Below are positions 1 through 9,313 of a stretch of DNA of 64,000 nucleotides, piece after piece. Made by a program: the position numbers and the translations under genes. Each line of letters begins with the position of its first letter. The first letter of the stretch is position 1. The notes beneath the pieces were generated by a model that was given only the letters and a program-made list of their open reading frames with translations, made no database searches and had not been told where the DNA came from. This DNA comes from Methylotenera sp. G11 (GTDB lineage Bacteria > Pseudomonadota > Gammaproteobacteria > Burkholderiales > Methylophilaceae), in NCBI RefSeq assembly GCF_000799735.1, contig NZ_JUHH01000001.1:62001-126000 (forward strand), given 5' to 3'.

Positions 1-54
1 AAGGGTTAAGCAAGACCGGGTCGTTCGCAATGCGGGCTGCCGCTACAGCGTTAC

Positions 55-600
55 TTACCTTTCATCCTTCACCAATTGTGCATATTTTGCCCTTATTTTC
101 GCAGCCTTGGGGGCGGCTACTGCCATGCAGTATGGCTGGAACGGGTTGTTGGCAAAGTAATATTGGTGGTAATCCTCTGCCGGGTAAAATGTTTCTGCGC
201 CGTTTACCTGCGTCACGACCGGGTTCGGCCAGATCCCCTCGGCATTCAGCCGGTTGATCATGGCAACGGTCGCCGCCTTCTGCCCATCATCCTGGCAAAA
301 CACCGCAGAGCGGTATTGCGTACCGACATCATTGCCCTGGCGGTTTAACGTGGTGGGGTCGTGCGACACAAAGAATATTTCAAGCAGCGTTTCGAAATCG
401 ATGATGGATGCATCAAATGTAATCTGGATCGCTTCGGCATGACCGGTGTCGCCGTTACAGATCTGTTTGTAGCTCGGGTTGGCGGTGTGGCCGCCAATAT
501 AACCGGAGACCACTTTGCTGACACCTTTCAGCTGGCTGAAAACCGGTTCGGTGCACCAGAAACAGCCGCCTGCGAATACTGCAATTTGTTCGTTACTCAT
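55..600 (-). CDS. msrA: Peptide-methionine (S)-S-oxide reductase MsrA
   Basis: Cytoplasmic repair enzyme that reduces the S-epimer of methionine sulfoxide in proteins and free methionine, recycled by thioredoxin. The 181-residue protein carries the GGCFWCTE signature at residues 11-18, with catalytic Cys13 and Glu18. A C-terminal cysteine near residue 157 (PYC) could act as the resolving cysteine. Length fits a stand-alone MsrA with no fused MsrB domain. The start is an ATG at 600, and a purine-rich AGGG lies about 12 nt upstream. It is transcribed away from the polymerase gene that follows. Bases 1-54 beyond its stop codon show nothing I can assign. Confidence 0.95.
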   Translation of the reverse strand: MSNEQIAVFAGGCFWCTEPVFSQLKGVSKVVSGYIGGHTANPSYKQICNGDTGHAEAIQITFDASIIDFETLLEIFFVSHDPTTLNRQGNDVGTQYRSAVFCQDDGQKAATVAMINRLNAEGIWPNPVVTQVNGAETFYPAEDYHQYYFANNPFQPYCMAVAAPKAAKIRAKYAQLVKDER

Positions 601-705
601 TTTTTGGACCCTGCCTTGATTTGTGTATATCCTGATTTTAAATCCAACAATATTTAATTGTTTTACCTTAGTCAGTTCAATTCAGCAAAGATTACAATTT
701 TAAGT

Positions 706-1950
706 ATGAAATTAAATGCACTTTACGTCGACTTTAACTCCTACTTTGCTTCCGTGGAGCAGCAATTGGTTCCGGAGTTGCGCGGGAAACCGGTTGGTGT
801 GCTTGCCGTCATGGCAGAAACCACCTGCTGTATTGCCGCGAGTTACGAGGCCAAGGCATTCGGCGTCAGAACCGGAACGATCGTCAGCGATGCGCGCAAA
901 ATGTGCCCCGGCATCATTTTTGTAGAGGCGCGCCCGCCGGTTTATGTGCAATACCACCATCAGCTGGTTGAAATGGTCGAAAGCTGTGCGCATGTAGAAA
1001 AGGTGCTTTCAATCGACGAAATGGTATGCAAGCTGACCGGCAGCCAGCAATTGCCGGAAAATGCGCTGAAGCTGGCTGCAAAAATCAAACAGGCAATTGC
1101 CGCCAATGCGGGTGATTACATTAAATGTTCTATCGGTATCGCCCCCAATACTTTCCTGGCGAAAGTGGCTTCCAATATGCAGAAGCCGGATGGCTGCGTG
1201 CTGATTGAGCCACACGAGCTGCCGCAGCGTTTGTATGCGCTGAAATTACGCGACTTGAACGGCATAGGCAAGCAGATGGAAGCGCGCCTGAACCGTTATA
1301 AGATCACGACCGTTGAGCAGTTGTATGCAGCGAACCGCCAGCAACTGCAAACCGCGTGGGGTAGTGTCGAAGGTGAGCGCATGTATGACAAGCTGCGTGG
1401 AATTGAACCGCATTACGTCAAAAATGCACGCAGCAGCCTGGGACATTCCCATGTGCTGCCGCCTGAGCAGCGTAATGAAGCAGGTGTCAGGGCGGTGCTG
1501 CACCGCTTGCTGCAAAAGGCCTGCATGCGTATGCGCAGCTATGACTTATTAACCTCGCGCATCAGCGTGAAAATCAAGTTCCGGAATATGCCGAGCTGGC
1601 TCATGGAAAGTGCGCTTTCACCAACCGACAACACTTTGCAGCTGATCCATGCGCTTGAGCAGTTCTTGCAGCATTACCCCGAGACCCGGCATGAGCCTTA
1701 TGCAGTAGGCGTGTCTTTTTCAGGTTTGTTAACTGCTGATGAGGCTGCACGTGACCTGTTTCAGGTGACCCCGCTGGAAAACGTGCAGAAACTTAACAAG
1801 GCGATTGATACCTTGAATCTGAAGTTCGGTAAAAATACCATCTACTTTGGCGGCGCACATGAAGCCCTGAAAGATGCGCCGATGCGCATTGCATTCAATC
1901 ACATTCCGGATCTGGTCGTAGAGGGTGATGAGGCCGATGACAGCTCATGA
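706..1950 (+). CDS. Y-family DNA polymerase (ImpB/MucB/SamB, DinB-like)
   Basis: Probable low-fidelity translesion polymerase of 414 residues. The catalytic carboxylates are visible: Asp9 in YVDF, and Asp104-Glu105 in LSIDEM, at nearly the same spacing as Asp8/Asp103/Glu104 of DinB. An aromatic residue at the steric-gate position (Phe14) is present. The usual second Asp of the DMD motif is Asn11 here. A helix-hairpin-helix-like stretch (LNGIGKQMEARL) follows around residues 184-196. The little-finger domain differs from canonical DinB, so I leave the symbol blank. An in-frame extension begins at 658, but homology starts at the ATG at 706, which I use. It appears monocistronic. Confidence 0.85.
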   Translation: MKLNALYVDFNSYFASVEQQLVPELRGKPVGVLAVMAETTCCIAASYEAKAFGVRTGTIVSDARKMCPGIIFVEARPPVYVQYHHQLVEMVESCAHVEKVLSIDEMVCKLTGSQQLPENALKLAAKIKQAIAANAGDYIKCSIGIAPNTFLAKVASNMQKPDGCVLIEPHELPQRLYALKLRDLNGIGKQMEARLNRYKITTVEQLYAANRQQLQTAWGSVEGERMYDKLRGIEPHYVKNARSSLGHSHVLPPEQRNEAGVRAVLHRLLQKACMRMRSYDLLTSRISVKIKFRNMPSWLMESALSPTDNTLQLIHALEQFLQHYPETRHEPYAVGVSFSGLLTADEAARDLFQVTPLENVQKLNKAIDTLNLKFGKNTIYFGGAHEALKDAPMRIAFNHIPDLVVEGDEADDSS

Positions 1951-2115
1951 AAATCATGAGTTACAAATATTAACAACTCTTCTGTAAGCCATATCCAGTG
2001 AAGCACCGTTGAACGGCTACCTGCATGATTCACAAAGATGCAGAAACCGGATCGCCAGGTTTCATTTTAGGTGTGCAAATAGCTTGATAAAAACAGGCAA
2101 TAAAGGAGAAGTTAA

Positions 2116-2793
2116 ATGCGTAGTTTCGAGTTGAACGTTGTAAATGTCCTGCGAGTTTCCATGCTGGCGCCGGCTTGTGTGGCAGCTGCATTTGCAACGC
2201 CGGCACTGGCAGATGACCAGTATATGGACACAGCGCGGGTGCTTTCAGTGACGCCGCAGACAGAACGTGTGAATGTGCCGCGTGAGGAATGCCGCACAGA
2301 ATATCAGCAGCAGAGTTACAGCCGTGACAGCGACCATTCCATTGCCGGTGCCGTCATCGGCGGTGTTGCAGGTGGCCTGTTAGGCAGTACTGTTGGCCGC
2401 GGCAGTGGCCGTGTGGCAGCGGCAGCCGTGGGTGCCGGCGTAGGCGCCATCGCAGGTGACCGTATCGCCAATAATAGAAATAATGTTGTGACGACACGTA
2501 CGGTCCCGGTGCAATCCTGCTATCAGGTTGATAACTGGCAAACGGTGACTTCCGGTTATCTGGTGGCGTACGAATATAACGGCAGAACCTACAATACGGT
2601 TACCGCTGAGCATCCGGGTAGATATATTGATGTCAATGTTGCGGTTGCGCCCAATAGCCGGGTAGTGTCACAAGTGGGCTATCTTGAACCTGGGTATTAC
2701 GAAAAGCCGGGCAAACGTAAAGGTCATGGCAGAGATCGTGGCTGGGATGACAGGGATGACCGGGAGTACCGTGATGCGTACCGTTATTATTAG
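2116..2793 (+). CDS. Glycine-zipper 2TM-domain envelope protein
   Basis: Secreted or outer-membrane-associated protein of 225 residues. An N-terminal signal peptide ends near ATPALA-DD (about residue 33). Residues about 75-118 form an alternating Gly/Ala zipper (AGAVIGGVAGGLLGSTVG and a second GAGVGAIAG helix) typical of the Rickettsia 17-kDa antigen / YMGG-type family. The remainder is polar and tyrosine-rich, and the tail is dominated by Asp/Arg/Tyr. The start is supported by AAGGAG about 7 nt upstream. It is a single-gene unit followed by a strong terminator. Function of such proteins (envelope integrity, stress) is inferred from the family only. Confidence 0.8.
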   Translation: MRSFELNVVNVLRVSMLAPACVAAAFATPALADDQYMDTARVLSVTPQTERVNVPREECRTEYQQQSYSRDSDHSIAGAVIGGVAGGLLGSTVGRGSGRVAAAAVGAGVGAIAGDRIANNRNNVVTTRTVPVQSCYQVDNWQTVTSGYLVAYEYNGRTYNTVTAEHPGRYIDVNVAVAPNSRVVSQVGYLEPGYYEKPGKRKGHGRDRGWDDRDDREYRDAYRYY

Positions 2794-2826
2794 AATCATT
2801 TACATGTAGTTTGTGCCGTCAATATC

Positions 2827-2858
2827 CCCGGCAGCTTTAACAGGCTGCCGGGTTTTTT
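2827..2858 (+). terminator. Rho-independent terminator after the glycine-zipper gene
   Basis: A perfect 9-bp GC-rich stem (CCCGGCAGC / GCTGCCGGG) with an 8-nt loop is followed by six T residues. It ends the transcript of the preceding envelope-protein gene. Confidence 0.93.
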
Positions 2859-2931
2859 ATGGCTTTTCGCGTAGATTTGCCCCTGTTGCCGCGACTTACA
2901 AGTAAAATTGCAGCTAATCTAATTTCTGCAA

Positions 2932-3912
2932 ATGGACCCCGTGAAACTTACCGTAGATTGCGCTTTGGGCAATAGCCTGCTCGCCCTGGCTGGTGATAGT
3001 GCTTTGGCGCGCTTGCTATCAAAGGCAAGCGTCAGGCTGCTGGATTTGCCGCTGGAGGCGGTAATCTGCATGCAGCATGGGCTGGCAGCCGGGCCGGATT
3101 ATCCAATTGCGCCAATCGCGGCACATGCGGATGGCCTGGCTGTAGGGGATGCCTACTGGCTGCGCGCGGATCCGGTGCATCTGCTTTTGCAGCGCGACAG
3201 CTTCAGCCTGAGCGAACCTGTTCCCTTGCCGGTGACGCACGCACAGGCCGAGCTGATGATCGCCACCCTGAACCGCCATTTTAGTCGGGATGGCATGACG
3301 TTCTTCACCGGCAGGTCCGGCGCTTGGTATGTCCGCCTGGACAAGACTCCTCAGATACAGACCACCTTGCCTTGTGTTGTGCTGGACAGGAATGTCTATC
3401 CATTCATGCCGCAGGGTGCCGATGCCCCGGTCTGGATTTCATACCTGAATGAAATCCAGATGCTGCTGCATGACCACCCGGCTAACATGCAGCGTGAATC
3501 CGGGCACCAGGCGGTGATTAATAGCGTATGGTTTTCCGGCGGCGGTGTGATGCCGCAGCAGCCAGCCGGAAATGATGTTGATCGGTTTGTTGCAAGCAGC
3601 CCTTTCTACCATGGCCTCGCGCAGTGGTCCGGTGTGACGGTACAGCTTGTACCGCCACTAGCTGAACTGTTTCGGCACTCAGGCGATAGCCTGCATGTGC
3701 GGCTGGAGCTGCCGGGGCAGCATGTGTCCGATGATATGCACTTCGACGCGATATATGATGCGTTAAGAGCCGGAAAAATCAGGCAGCTGACATTAAACCT
3801 GGGTTGTTATGAGAAGACGCTGACGGTTACACTGCGGCCGGTCGATACCTGTAAATTCTGGCGCAGCCGTAAACCTGTCAGTACTTATTTTAAAGATGAC
3901 GGTTCAAAATGA
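2932..3912 (+). CDS. RpfE-like (COG4255) conserved protein upstream of recJ
   Basis: A 326-residue cytoplasmic protein resembling the RpfE / COG4255 family, often loosely annotated as phosphoglycerate mutase. Family members are found next to recJ in Xanthomonas and many betaproteobacteria. I see conserved-looking blocks (WLRADPVHL, TGRSGAWYV, LNEIQMLLHDHP, NSVWFSGGG) but no catalytic motif that proves enzyme activity. The stop overlaps the recJ start by ATGA, so the two genes are translationally coupled. A GTG at 2941 is an alternative start. Biochemical role unknown. Confidence 0.75.
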   Translation: MDPVKLTVDCALGNSLLALAGDSALARLLSKASVRLLDLPLEAVICMQHGLAAGPDYPIAPIAAHADGLAVGDAYWLRADPVHLLLQRDSFSLSEPVPLPVTHAQAELMIATLNRHFSRDGMTFFTGRSGAWYVRLDKTPQIQTTLPCVVLDRNVYPFMPQGADAPVWISYLNEIQMLLHDHPANMQRESGHQAVINSVWFSGGGVMPQQPAGNDVDRFVASSPFYHGLAQWSGVTVQLVPPLAELFRHSGDSLHVRLELPGQHVSDDMHFDAIYDALRAGKIRQLTLNLGCYEKTLTVTLRPVDTCKFWRSRKPVSTYFKDDGSK

Positions 3913-5639
3913 CAGTGATCAAACAGCGCCCCGTTTCGCAAATTGCCGCCGATTCTTTACAAAGTGCTGGCCTCACGCCGCTGATGTCACGCCTTTTTGC
4001 TGCGCGCGGCGTGGCGGATATCGCGCAGGTTTCCGTTAATTTAAGTGGTTTGCTGCCTCCGCATACGCTCACGAATAACCGCAGGATGGCTGGATTGCTG
4101 GCGGATGCGATCCAGGCCGGTAAAAAGCTGCTGGTGGTCGGCGATTACGATGCCGATGGCGCTACAGCAACCGCAGTTGCCGTTAAAGGCTTGCGTGCAT
4201 TCGGTGCGGATGTGGGCTTTCTGGTTCCGAACCGTTTTGAATACGGGTACGGCTTGACGCCGGAAATCGTAGCGCTTGCGGCCGCACGGAAACCGGATCT
4301 GATCATTACCGTAGACAACGGCATTGCCAGTGTTGATGGCGTGGCTGCTGCCAATGCGCTTGGCATGCAGGTGCTGATTACCGATCACCACCTGCCGGGG
4401 CTGGAAACGCCGCAGGCGGCCTGCATCATCAACCCGAATCAGCATGGATGCAGCTTTGCCAGCAAGAACCTGGCGGGTGTGGGCGTCATGTTTTATGGTT
4501 TGCTGGCCTTGCGTGCAGAATTTCGCGAGCGCGGTGTTTATGCGCAGCAAGCGGAGCCTAACCTGACGGAACTGCTTGACCTGGTGGCTTTGGGTACAGT
4601 GGCGGATCTGGTGAAGCTGGATGAGAATAACCGCATATTGGTAGAGCAGGGCCTGCGCAGGATCCGCGCCGGTGCGTGCTGTGACGGTATTGCGGCCTTG
4701 TTGCGGATCGCCGGTCGCGAGCCTGCAAGAGCCACGGCGCAGGATCTGGGCTTTTATGTGGGCCCCCGCCTGAATGCCGCAGGGCGCCTGGATGATATGA
4801 CGCTGGGGATTCAGTGTCTGCTTGCCGGCTCGGAGGCGGAGGCCGCGCAAATGGCGCAGCAGCTTCACAGCTTGAACCTGCAGCGGCGCAGCATCGAAGC
4901 CGATATGCAGGATGGTGCCAATGTTGCGCTGGATGAAATCGAGATGGAAAGCCAGTATTCCATCAGCATGTTCCAGCCGGATTGGCATCAGGGCGTCATC
5001 GGAATTTTAGCTTCACGCATCAAGGAGCAGTATCATCGGCCGGTCATTGCCTTTGCAGATGCCCAACAAACGATTGATGGGCATGGCCTGCTCAAAGGTT
5101 CCGGGCGCTCGATCCCCGGTTTGCATCTGCGTGATGCGCTTGATCTGTTAAGCAAGCATCAGCCGGACCTGATCCTGAAATTCGGCGGCCATGCCATGGC
5201 TGCCGGCTTAACGATAAAAAGCGATGATTTTGAACTGTTCAAGCATGGTTTTGAGGCGGTAGTCAGAAGCCTGATTACAGAAGCGGATCTGGAATCTGTG
5301 CTGGAAGTGGATGGTGGCCTGGCTGTGCAGGATATGACATTCCAGACTGCGCAGCTGTTGGAGAACCAGGTATGGGGGCAGGGTTTTGCACCGCCTTTGT
5401 TTTTTGGTGAGTTTGAAGTGCTTGCGCAGCGGGTACTTGCCGAAAAGCACTTGAAGCTGACGTTAAAGCCGTTATCCGGTCAGACGGTTCAGCATCATTC
5501 TGGCATGCAGGTGGATGCCATTTATTTTAACCGGACTGATGTGCCCGGTCATCGTATCCAGGCGGCTTATCAGCTGCAAACCAACAGTTATAATGGTGCG
5601 CAGAAGGTGCAGCTGAACCTGCGCTACGTCAGCGGGTAA
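3909..5639 (+). CDS. recJ: Single-stranded-DNA-specific 5'-3' exonuclease RecJ
   Basis: Exonuclease of the RecF recombination, mismatch and base-excision repair pathways. The DHH-family catalytic motifs are clear: DYDADG at residues 79-84 and TDHH at 158-161. The C-terminal DHHA1 domain carries the KFGGHAMAAG motif, and a final beta-rich DNA-binding (OB-like) region follows. At 576 residues it has the usual family length. It begins inside the last codons of the RpfE-like gene and is followed 23 nt later by the NAD(P)HX dehydratase gene on the same strand, suggesting one operon. Confidence 0.96.
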   Translation: MTVIKQRPVSQIAADSLQSAGLTPLMSRLFAARGVADIAQVSVNLSGLLPPHTLTNNRRMAGLLADAIQAGKKLLVVGDYDADGATATAVAVKGLRAFGADVGFLVPNRFEYGYGLTPEIVALAAARKPDLIITVDNGIASVDGVAAANALGMQVLITDHHLPGLETPQAACIINPNQHGCSFASKNLAGVGVMFYGLLALRAEFRERGVYAQQAEPNLTELLDLVALGTVADLVKLDENNRILVEQGLRRIRAGACCDGIAALLRIAGREPARATAQDLGFYVGPRLNAAGRLDDMTLGIQCLLAGSEAEAAQMAQQLHSLNLQRRSIEADMQDGANVALDEIEMESQYSISMFQPDWHQGVIGILASRIKEQYHRPVIAFADAQQTIDGHGLLKGSGRSIPGLHLRDALDLLSKHQPDLILKFGGHAMAAGLTIKSDDFELFKHGFEAVVRSLITEADLESVLEVDGGLAVQDMTFQTAQLLENQVWGQGFAPPLFFGEFEVLAQRVLAEKHLKLTLKPLSGQTVQHHSGMQVDAIYFNRTDVPGHRIQAAYQLQTNSYNGAQKVQLNLRYVSG

Positions 5640-5662
5640 TCAAAACGGGATTGGGGCATATT

Positions 5663-6541
5663 ATGGATAATCGCCAGGCTGATCAGCACTTGTTGGTGGA
5701 AAGCATGTTTTATCATACGCTGCCGCCGCGTCAACGCGATGCGCACAAAGGCAGCTGTGGCAGTGTTGCGGTTATCGGCGGCGATGAAAGCATGGTCGGC
5801 GCTGTGCTGCTGGCCGCGCGTGCCGCACTGTACAGCGGGGCGGGCCGGGTGTATGCCGCAATGCTCAGTAAACATGCACCGTCCGTAGATATGCTCCAGC
5901 CGGAAATCATGATGCGCAGCCCTGCGGCGCTGGCGCACCTCAAGCAGCTTGACTGTGTTGCAATCGGGCCAGGCCTTGGGCAGTCCGTTGCGGCGATTGA
6001 GTTGCTTATCTTGTGGCTGACCGAACCGGCCGGGCAAGATACACCCATGGTACTGGATGCCGATGCACTGAATCTGGTGGCTGAGCATGTGCACCTGGCC
6101 AAGCTGCTTAAGGGCAGGCGGGCGCAGACCGTGATTACGCCGCATGTGGCTGAGGCGGCGCGGCTGTTGGGAACCGAGGTTGAGTTCGTGCTGAATAACC
6201 GCATTGATACGGCTTTAAGGCTGGCCGAAGCTTTCAAGGTGACTTGTGTGCTTAAGGGTGCGGACAGCATCTGCGCACATCATGACGGCACTCTTTTTGT
6301 AAATAGCACCGGCAATCCGGCACTTGCCAGCGGCGGTACCGGCGATGTGCTGACCGGGCTTGTTGCCAGCCTGATTGCACAGGGCGTTGCACCGCTGGCT
6401 GCCGCAAAGCTGGGGGTTTTTGCACATGGGCTGGCGGCGGACAACCTGGTGGCAAAAGGTGTTGGCCCCAGAGGCGTGACTGCTTCGGAGGTGCTGCATG
6501 AAGTGCGCGATGTGCTCAATCGGCTAAGCCGGCATGGGTGA
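5663..6541 (+). CDS. nnrD: ADP-dependent NAD(P)H-hydrate dehydratase (NnrD domain only)
   Basis: Repairs hydrated NAD(P)H (NADHX/NADPHX) using ADP. The roughly 292-residue protein has the ribokinase-like CARKD domain: HKGSCGSVAVIGG near the N-terminus, GPGLG, VLDADALN, TPH, and the conserved GGTGDVLTG anion-hole/catalytic-Asp segment near residue 230. The NnrE epimerase domain that is often fused in front is absent. The reading frame opens at a TTG at 5651, but the ATG at 5663 follows a GGGG-type Shine-Dalgarno and is preferred. Its stop lies only 16 nt from the convergent pagP stop, so no separate terminator is visible. Confidence 0.92.
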   Translation: MDNRQADQHLLVESMFYHTLPPRQRDAHKGSCGSVAVIGGDESMVGAVLLAARAALYSGAGRVYAAMLSKHAPSVDMLQPEIMMRSPAALAHLKQLDCVAIGPGLGQSVAAIELLILWLTEPAGQDTPMVLDADALNLVAEHVHLAKLLKGRRAQTVITPHVAEAARLLGTEVEFVLNNRIDTALRLAEAFKVTCVLKGADSICAHHDGTLFVNSTGNPALASGGTGDVLTGLVASLIAQGVAPLAAAKLGVFAHGLAADNLVAKGVGPRGVTASEVLHEVRDVLNRLSRHG

Positions 6542-6557
6542 TGCAGTCACGGCGTAT

Positions 6558-7112
6558 TTATTTCAGCTGCCAGCGTAGCCATGTAAACAGGATATTGCCA
6601 TTGTCCCGGCCGCCGAAGATGTAAGCGGATTGCAGTGCCAACTGTTTGTATTCAATCGAAGCTACGGGAGCCAGTACGGGTAGTGGCAGGTAGTTGAAAT
6701 CTTTACGCAAGGTGAGTCCGGCCGTATAGCCGGCGCCCAACCGGAATTCATCAGTAGGTCGCCACATTTTCTGGAATGCGTAACCGGCTACCGGCTCCAT
6801 GTCGTTGTGCGAGTCGGCAAACGCCATCATATAAAGGCTGTGCCAGTCACCATCGCGGTCATACCTGTATTTGCCTATACCCAAGCCCCAGGGCTGTTCG
6901 TTGTAGCCGTCAATTTTTTCTGAGCTGTAGTAATGGCGGTTATGCCAGGTGCTGACTGGAACGAACAGTTCGTAATCGTCAGCTGCCCAGGTCTGGGATA
7001 GGGTATCTTTAATATAGCTATAAGTGCTGCCGGATTGGGGTTCGTCCGCATGCGAGAGAGGAGGCGGTAGCAGGAGAGCGACCAGTGCGGCCGATAGGTA
7101 AAATCGTTTCAT
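6558..7112 (-). CDS. pagP: Lipid A palmitoyltransferase PagP
   Basis: Outer-membrane beta-barrel enzyme that transfers palmitate from phospholipid to lipid A. A signal peptide ends near LSHA-DE (about residue 22). Counting from the ATG at 7112, His57, Asp100 and Ser101 (in TWHNRH and FADSHN) have the same relative spacing as the catalytic His33/Asp76/Ser77 of mature E. coli PagP. The protein ends in a barrel strand (NILFTWLRWQLK). The frame extends to a TTG at 7127, giving five extra residues, and neither start has a clear Shine-Dalgarno. Its presence shows a Gram-negative that modifies lipid A. Confidence 0.94.
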   Translation of the reverse strand: MKRFYLSAALVALLLPPPLSHADEPQSGSTYSYIKDTLSQTWAADDYELFVPVSTWHNRHYYSSEKIDGYNEQPWGLGIGKYRYDRDGDWHSLYMMAFADSHNDMEPVAGYAFQKMWRPTDEFRLGAGYTAGLTLRKDFNYLPLPVLAPVASIEYKQLALQSAYIFGGRDNGNILFTWLRWQLK

Positions 7113-7365
7113 GTTGGAATGCTGCAAATATTCATCATCGTTAATTTTAAACTATACAGGGTTTTCATTGGATGCCGGATCCATCTTAATGTAAATACGC
7201 TACAAATGTGAATCTCTGATTAGCTAACCGGACAAGATGCGCTACAATTACGCAATATTATAGTAAGGCTAATATTGCGGTGTTGCCTGCCCATTACAGC
7301 GCTCAGTACTCTGGCTGGAATTGGGGCTGAGGCTGTATTTGGATTTAAGAAAAATTAGGGATAGC

Positions 7366-8118
7366 ATGCATCGAAAACTAGTGGTTGCCAATTGGAAAAT
7401 GCATGGCAGCTTGGCTGCAAATCAGCAGTTGCTGGAAGGATATATTCAACGGTTAAAACCGTTGGAAAATGTTGATGTGGTCGTTTGTGTCCCTTACCCA
7501 TACCTTGGGCAGGCGCAGTCATTATTGCAGGGAACTTCCATTGCATGGGGTGCGCAGAATCTGAGCAAAGATCTGGCAGGGGCCTATACCGGTGAAGTTA
7601 GTGTTGCGATGCTGCAGGACTTTGGTGCAACTCATGTCATTGTGGGGCACTCTGAGCGGGCGACTGCTTATTGCGAATCTGATGAAAATATCGCGACAAA
7701 ATTCATGCAGGCCAAGTCGCATGCGCTTACGCCGATTCTGTGCGTGGGTGAAACGCTGATTGAACGCGAAGCCGGTGTGATGGAAATGGTTGTTGCCAAG
7801 CAGATCGACACCATTATCAGCATGTATGGCGCATCGATGTTTGCGGGTGCGGTAGTTGCGTATGAACCGATATGGGCAATCGGTACGGGTTTGGCAGCTA
7901 CACCCGAGCAGGCGCAGGCTATGCATGAGTTTATCCGGGGAAGAATCGCCGCCCACGATAAAGATGCTGCAAATAGCTTGAAAATCCTTTATGGGGGCAG
8001 CGTAAATTCCCAAAATGCGGTACAATTATTCGTTATGCAGGATATTAATGGCGGTTTGATCGGCAGGGGCTCGTTAAACGCTGAAGAATTTGAGGGAATA
8101 TGCCGCGCAGCGAACTGA
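7366..8118 (+). CDS. tpiA: Triosephosphate isomerase
   Basis: Interconverts dihydroxyacetone phosphate and glyceraldehyde 3-phosphate. The 250-residue TIM barrel shows all three catalytic landmarks: ANWKMHG (Lys11), VGHSERA (His near residue 93), and [11 protein letters not shown] (Glu near residue 165). The phosphate-binding LYGGSVN segment is near the end. The frame opens 45 nt earlier, but the family N-terminus begins at the ATG at 7366. It is followed by secG and tRNA-Leu, the common proteobacterial tpiA-secG-tRNA-Leu-nuo order. Confidence 0.97.
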   Translation: MHRKLVVANWKMHGSLAANQQLLEGYIQRLKPLENVDVVVCVPYPYLGQAQSLLQGTSIAWGAQNLSKDLAGAYTGEVSVAMLQDFGATHVIVGHSERATAYCESDENIATKFMQAKSHALTPILCVGETLIEREAGVMEMVVAKQIDTIISMYGASMFAGAVVAYEPIWAIGTGLAATPEQAQAMHEFIRGRIAAHDKDAANSLKILYGGSVNSQNAVQLFVMQDINGGLIGRGSLNAEEFEGICRAAN

Positions 8119-8186
8119 TTTCAGCCTTGAGTTAAGGTGTTTCAGGTCTAAATTTTGATTGGGCTGGCTGGCGTTAAAGGTTAAAA

Positions 8187-8528
8187 ATGGAAAAATTGGT
8201 TTTAGTGATTCATGTGTTGGCTGCTATTGGTGTAATTGGCCTGGTGCTTTTACAGCATGGCAAGGGTGCGGATATGGGCGCATCCTTCGGTAGCGGTGCA
8301 TCTGGAAGTCTGTTTGGCGTATCCGGATCTTCTAACTTCATGAGCCGTGCAACTGCGGGTTTTGTTGTGGTGTTTTTTACCACAAGCCTGGCGCTTGCTT
8401 ATATGGCAAGCAATAAGGCTGGGCATGTGAGTGTGGTGAAATCGCATGCGGGTCAGGTGGTTGGTGCTGAAAAAGCGGTGCCTGCTGCCAAGCCTGAAGC
8501 GCCTGCTGCTGAGGTTGTGCCTAAGTAA
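8187..8528 (+). CDS. secG: Preprotein translocase subunit SecG
   Basis: Small inner-membrane subunit of the SecYEG translocon. The 113-residue protein has two predicted transmembrane segments (about residues 3-21 and 53-75). They are joined by the characteristic Gly/Ser-rich loop GKGADMGASFGSGASGSLFG. The C-terminal tail is Ala/Pro/Glu-rich and variable. It follows tpiA on the same strand with 68 nt between, and precedes tRNA-Leu by 28 nt. Confidence 0.95.
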   Translation: MEKLVLVIHVLAAIGVIGLVLLQHGKGADMGASFGSGASGSLFGVSGSSNFMSRATAGFVVVFFTTSLALAYMASNKAGHVSVVKSHAGQVVGAEKAVPAAKPEAPAAEVVPK

Positions 8529-8556
8529 TTGAAGTATTGGGCGTTTGCCCAAAAAT

Positions 8557-8641
8557 GCCGTCGTGGTGGAATTGGTAGACACGCTATCTTGAGGGGGTAG
8601 TGACGAAAGTCGTGAGAGTTCGAGTCTCTCCGTCGGCACCA
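8557..8641 (+). tRNA. tRNA-Leu(GAG)
   Basis: An 85-nt cloverleaf with encoded CCA, a long class II variable arm and the conserved TTCGAGT T-loop. The anticodon loop is TTGAGGG, giving anticodon GAG for CUC/CUU codons. The acceptor stem pairs GCCGUCG with CGUCGGC, which leaves an apparent U5-U68 mismatch. It lies between secG and nuoA, the usual position in this lineage. Confidence 0.95.
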
Positions 8642-8831
8642 GATGTTGGTAATGTTGTCGGTATGTATCGGCAATGTGTTGTTTGAGTGGTGGTTGGTTG
8701 TTTCTGGCAGTTTGGTTGTTTATGAAAAGTGTCTTTGTCATTAAAGTGTGATGAAGCCAAGTGAAAATGATGTTTTTACGTATTTGTAAATTTATTTATT
8801 GCGATAGTGTGATTCAGTCTGGGGTTTTCCG

Positions 8832-9188
8832 GTGCTAGAAAATTATTACCCGATATTGTTGTTTATTCTTGTTGGTCTGGGTGTGGGTGTCGGCCCGTTG
8901 GTTCTGTCGAGGCTGGTCTCTCCGAGCAAGCCTGATTCTCAAAAAAATTCTCCTTATGAGTGCGGCTTTGAAGCGTTTGAAGATGCGCGTATGAAATTCG
9001 ACGTGCGCTACTATCTGGTTGCCATTCTGTTTATTCTTTTCGATCTTGAAATTGCATTTTTATTCCCATGGGCTGTAGTGCTGCAGGAAATTGGCCTGTT
9101 TGGATTTGTTTCCATGATGATATTTTTGGGTGTGCTCGTGATTGGCTTTATCTATGAGTGGATGAAGGGTGCGCTGGAGTGGGATTGA
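8832..9188 (+). CDS. nuoA: NADH-quinone oxidoreductase subunit A
   Basis: First gene of the complex I operon; a membrane subunit of the proton-pumping arm near the quinone site. It has 118 residues and three predicted transmembrane helices. The family signature [15 protein letters not shown], containing the conserved Cys, lies at residues about 38-52, followed by the [11 protein letters not shown] segment. The start is a GTG at 8832 with GGGG-type purines upstream. A 125-nt gap separates it from nuoB. About 190 nt with no other feature separate tRNA-Leu from this gene and presumably hold the operon promoter. Confidence 0.96.
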   Translation: MLENYYPILLFILVGLGVGVGPLVLSRLVSPSKPDSQKNSPYECGFEAFEDARMKFDVRYYLVAILFILFDLEIAFLFPWAVVLQEIGLFGFVSMMIFLGVLVIGFIYEWMKGALEWD

Positions 9189-9313
9189 TTTCTGGCTTTG
9201 GGGCAGGTGGCGAAAATCAAAACCTGCTCTGTCAGATTCAAACTGCTGTACCGGCTTGCGCTGCCTGGGCTTCACCTCCTTGTCCTTTTTGATTTTGAAA
9301 CGAAATTATTCGT

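Noticed and set aside
4041-4988. Long open frame of 315 codons on the minus strand within recJ
   Set aside because: It is fully inside recJ, which has intact DHH motifs; the minus-strand product has no recognisable domain and a composition typical of shadow frames.
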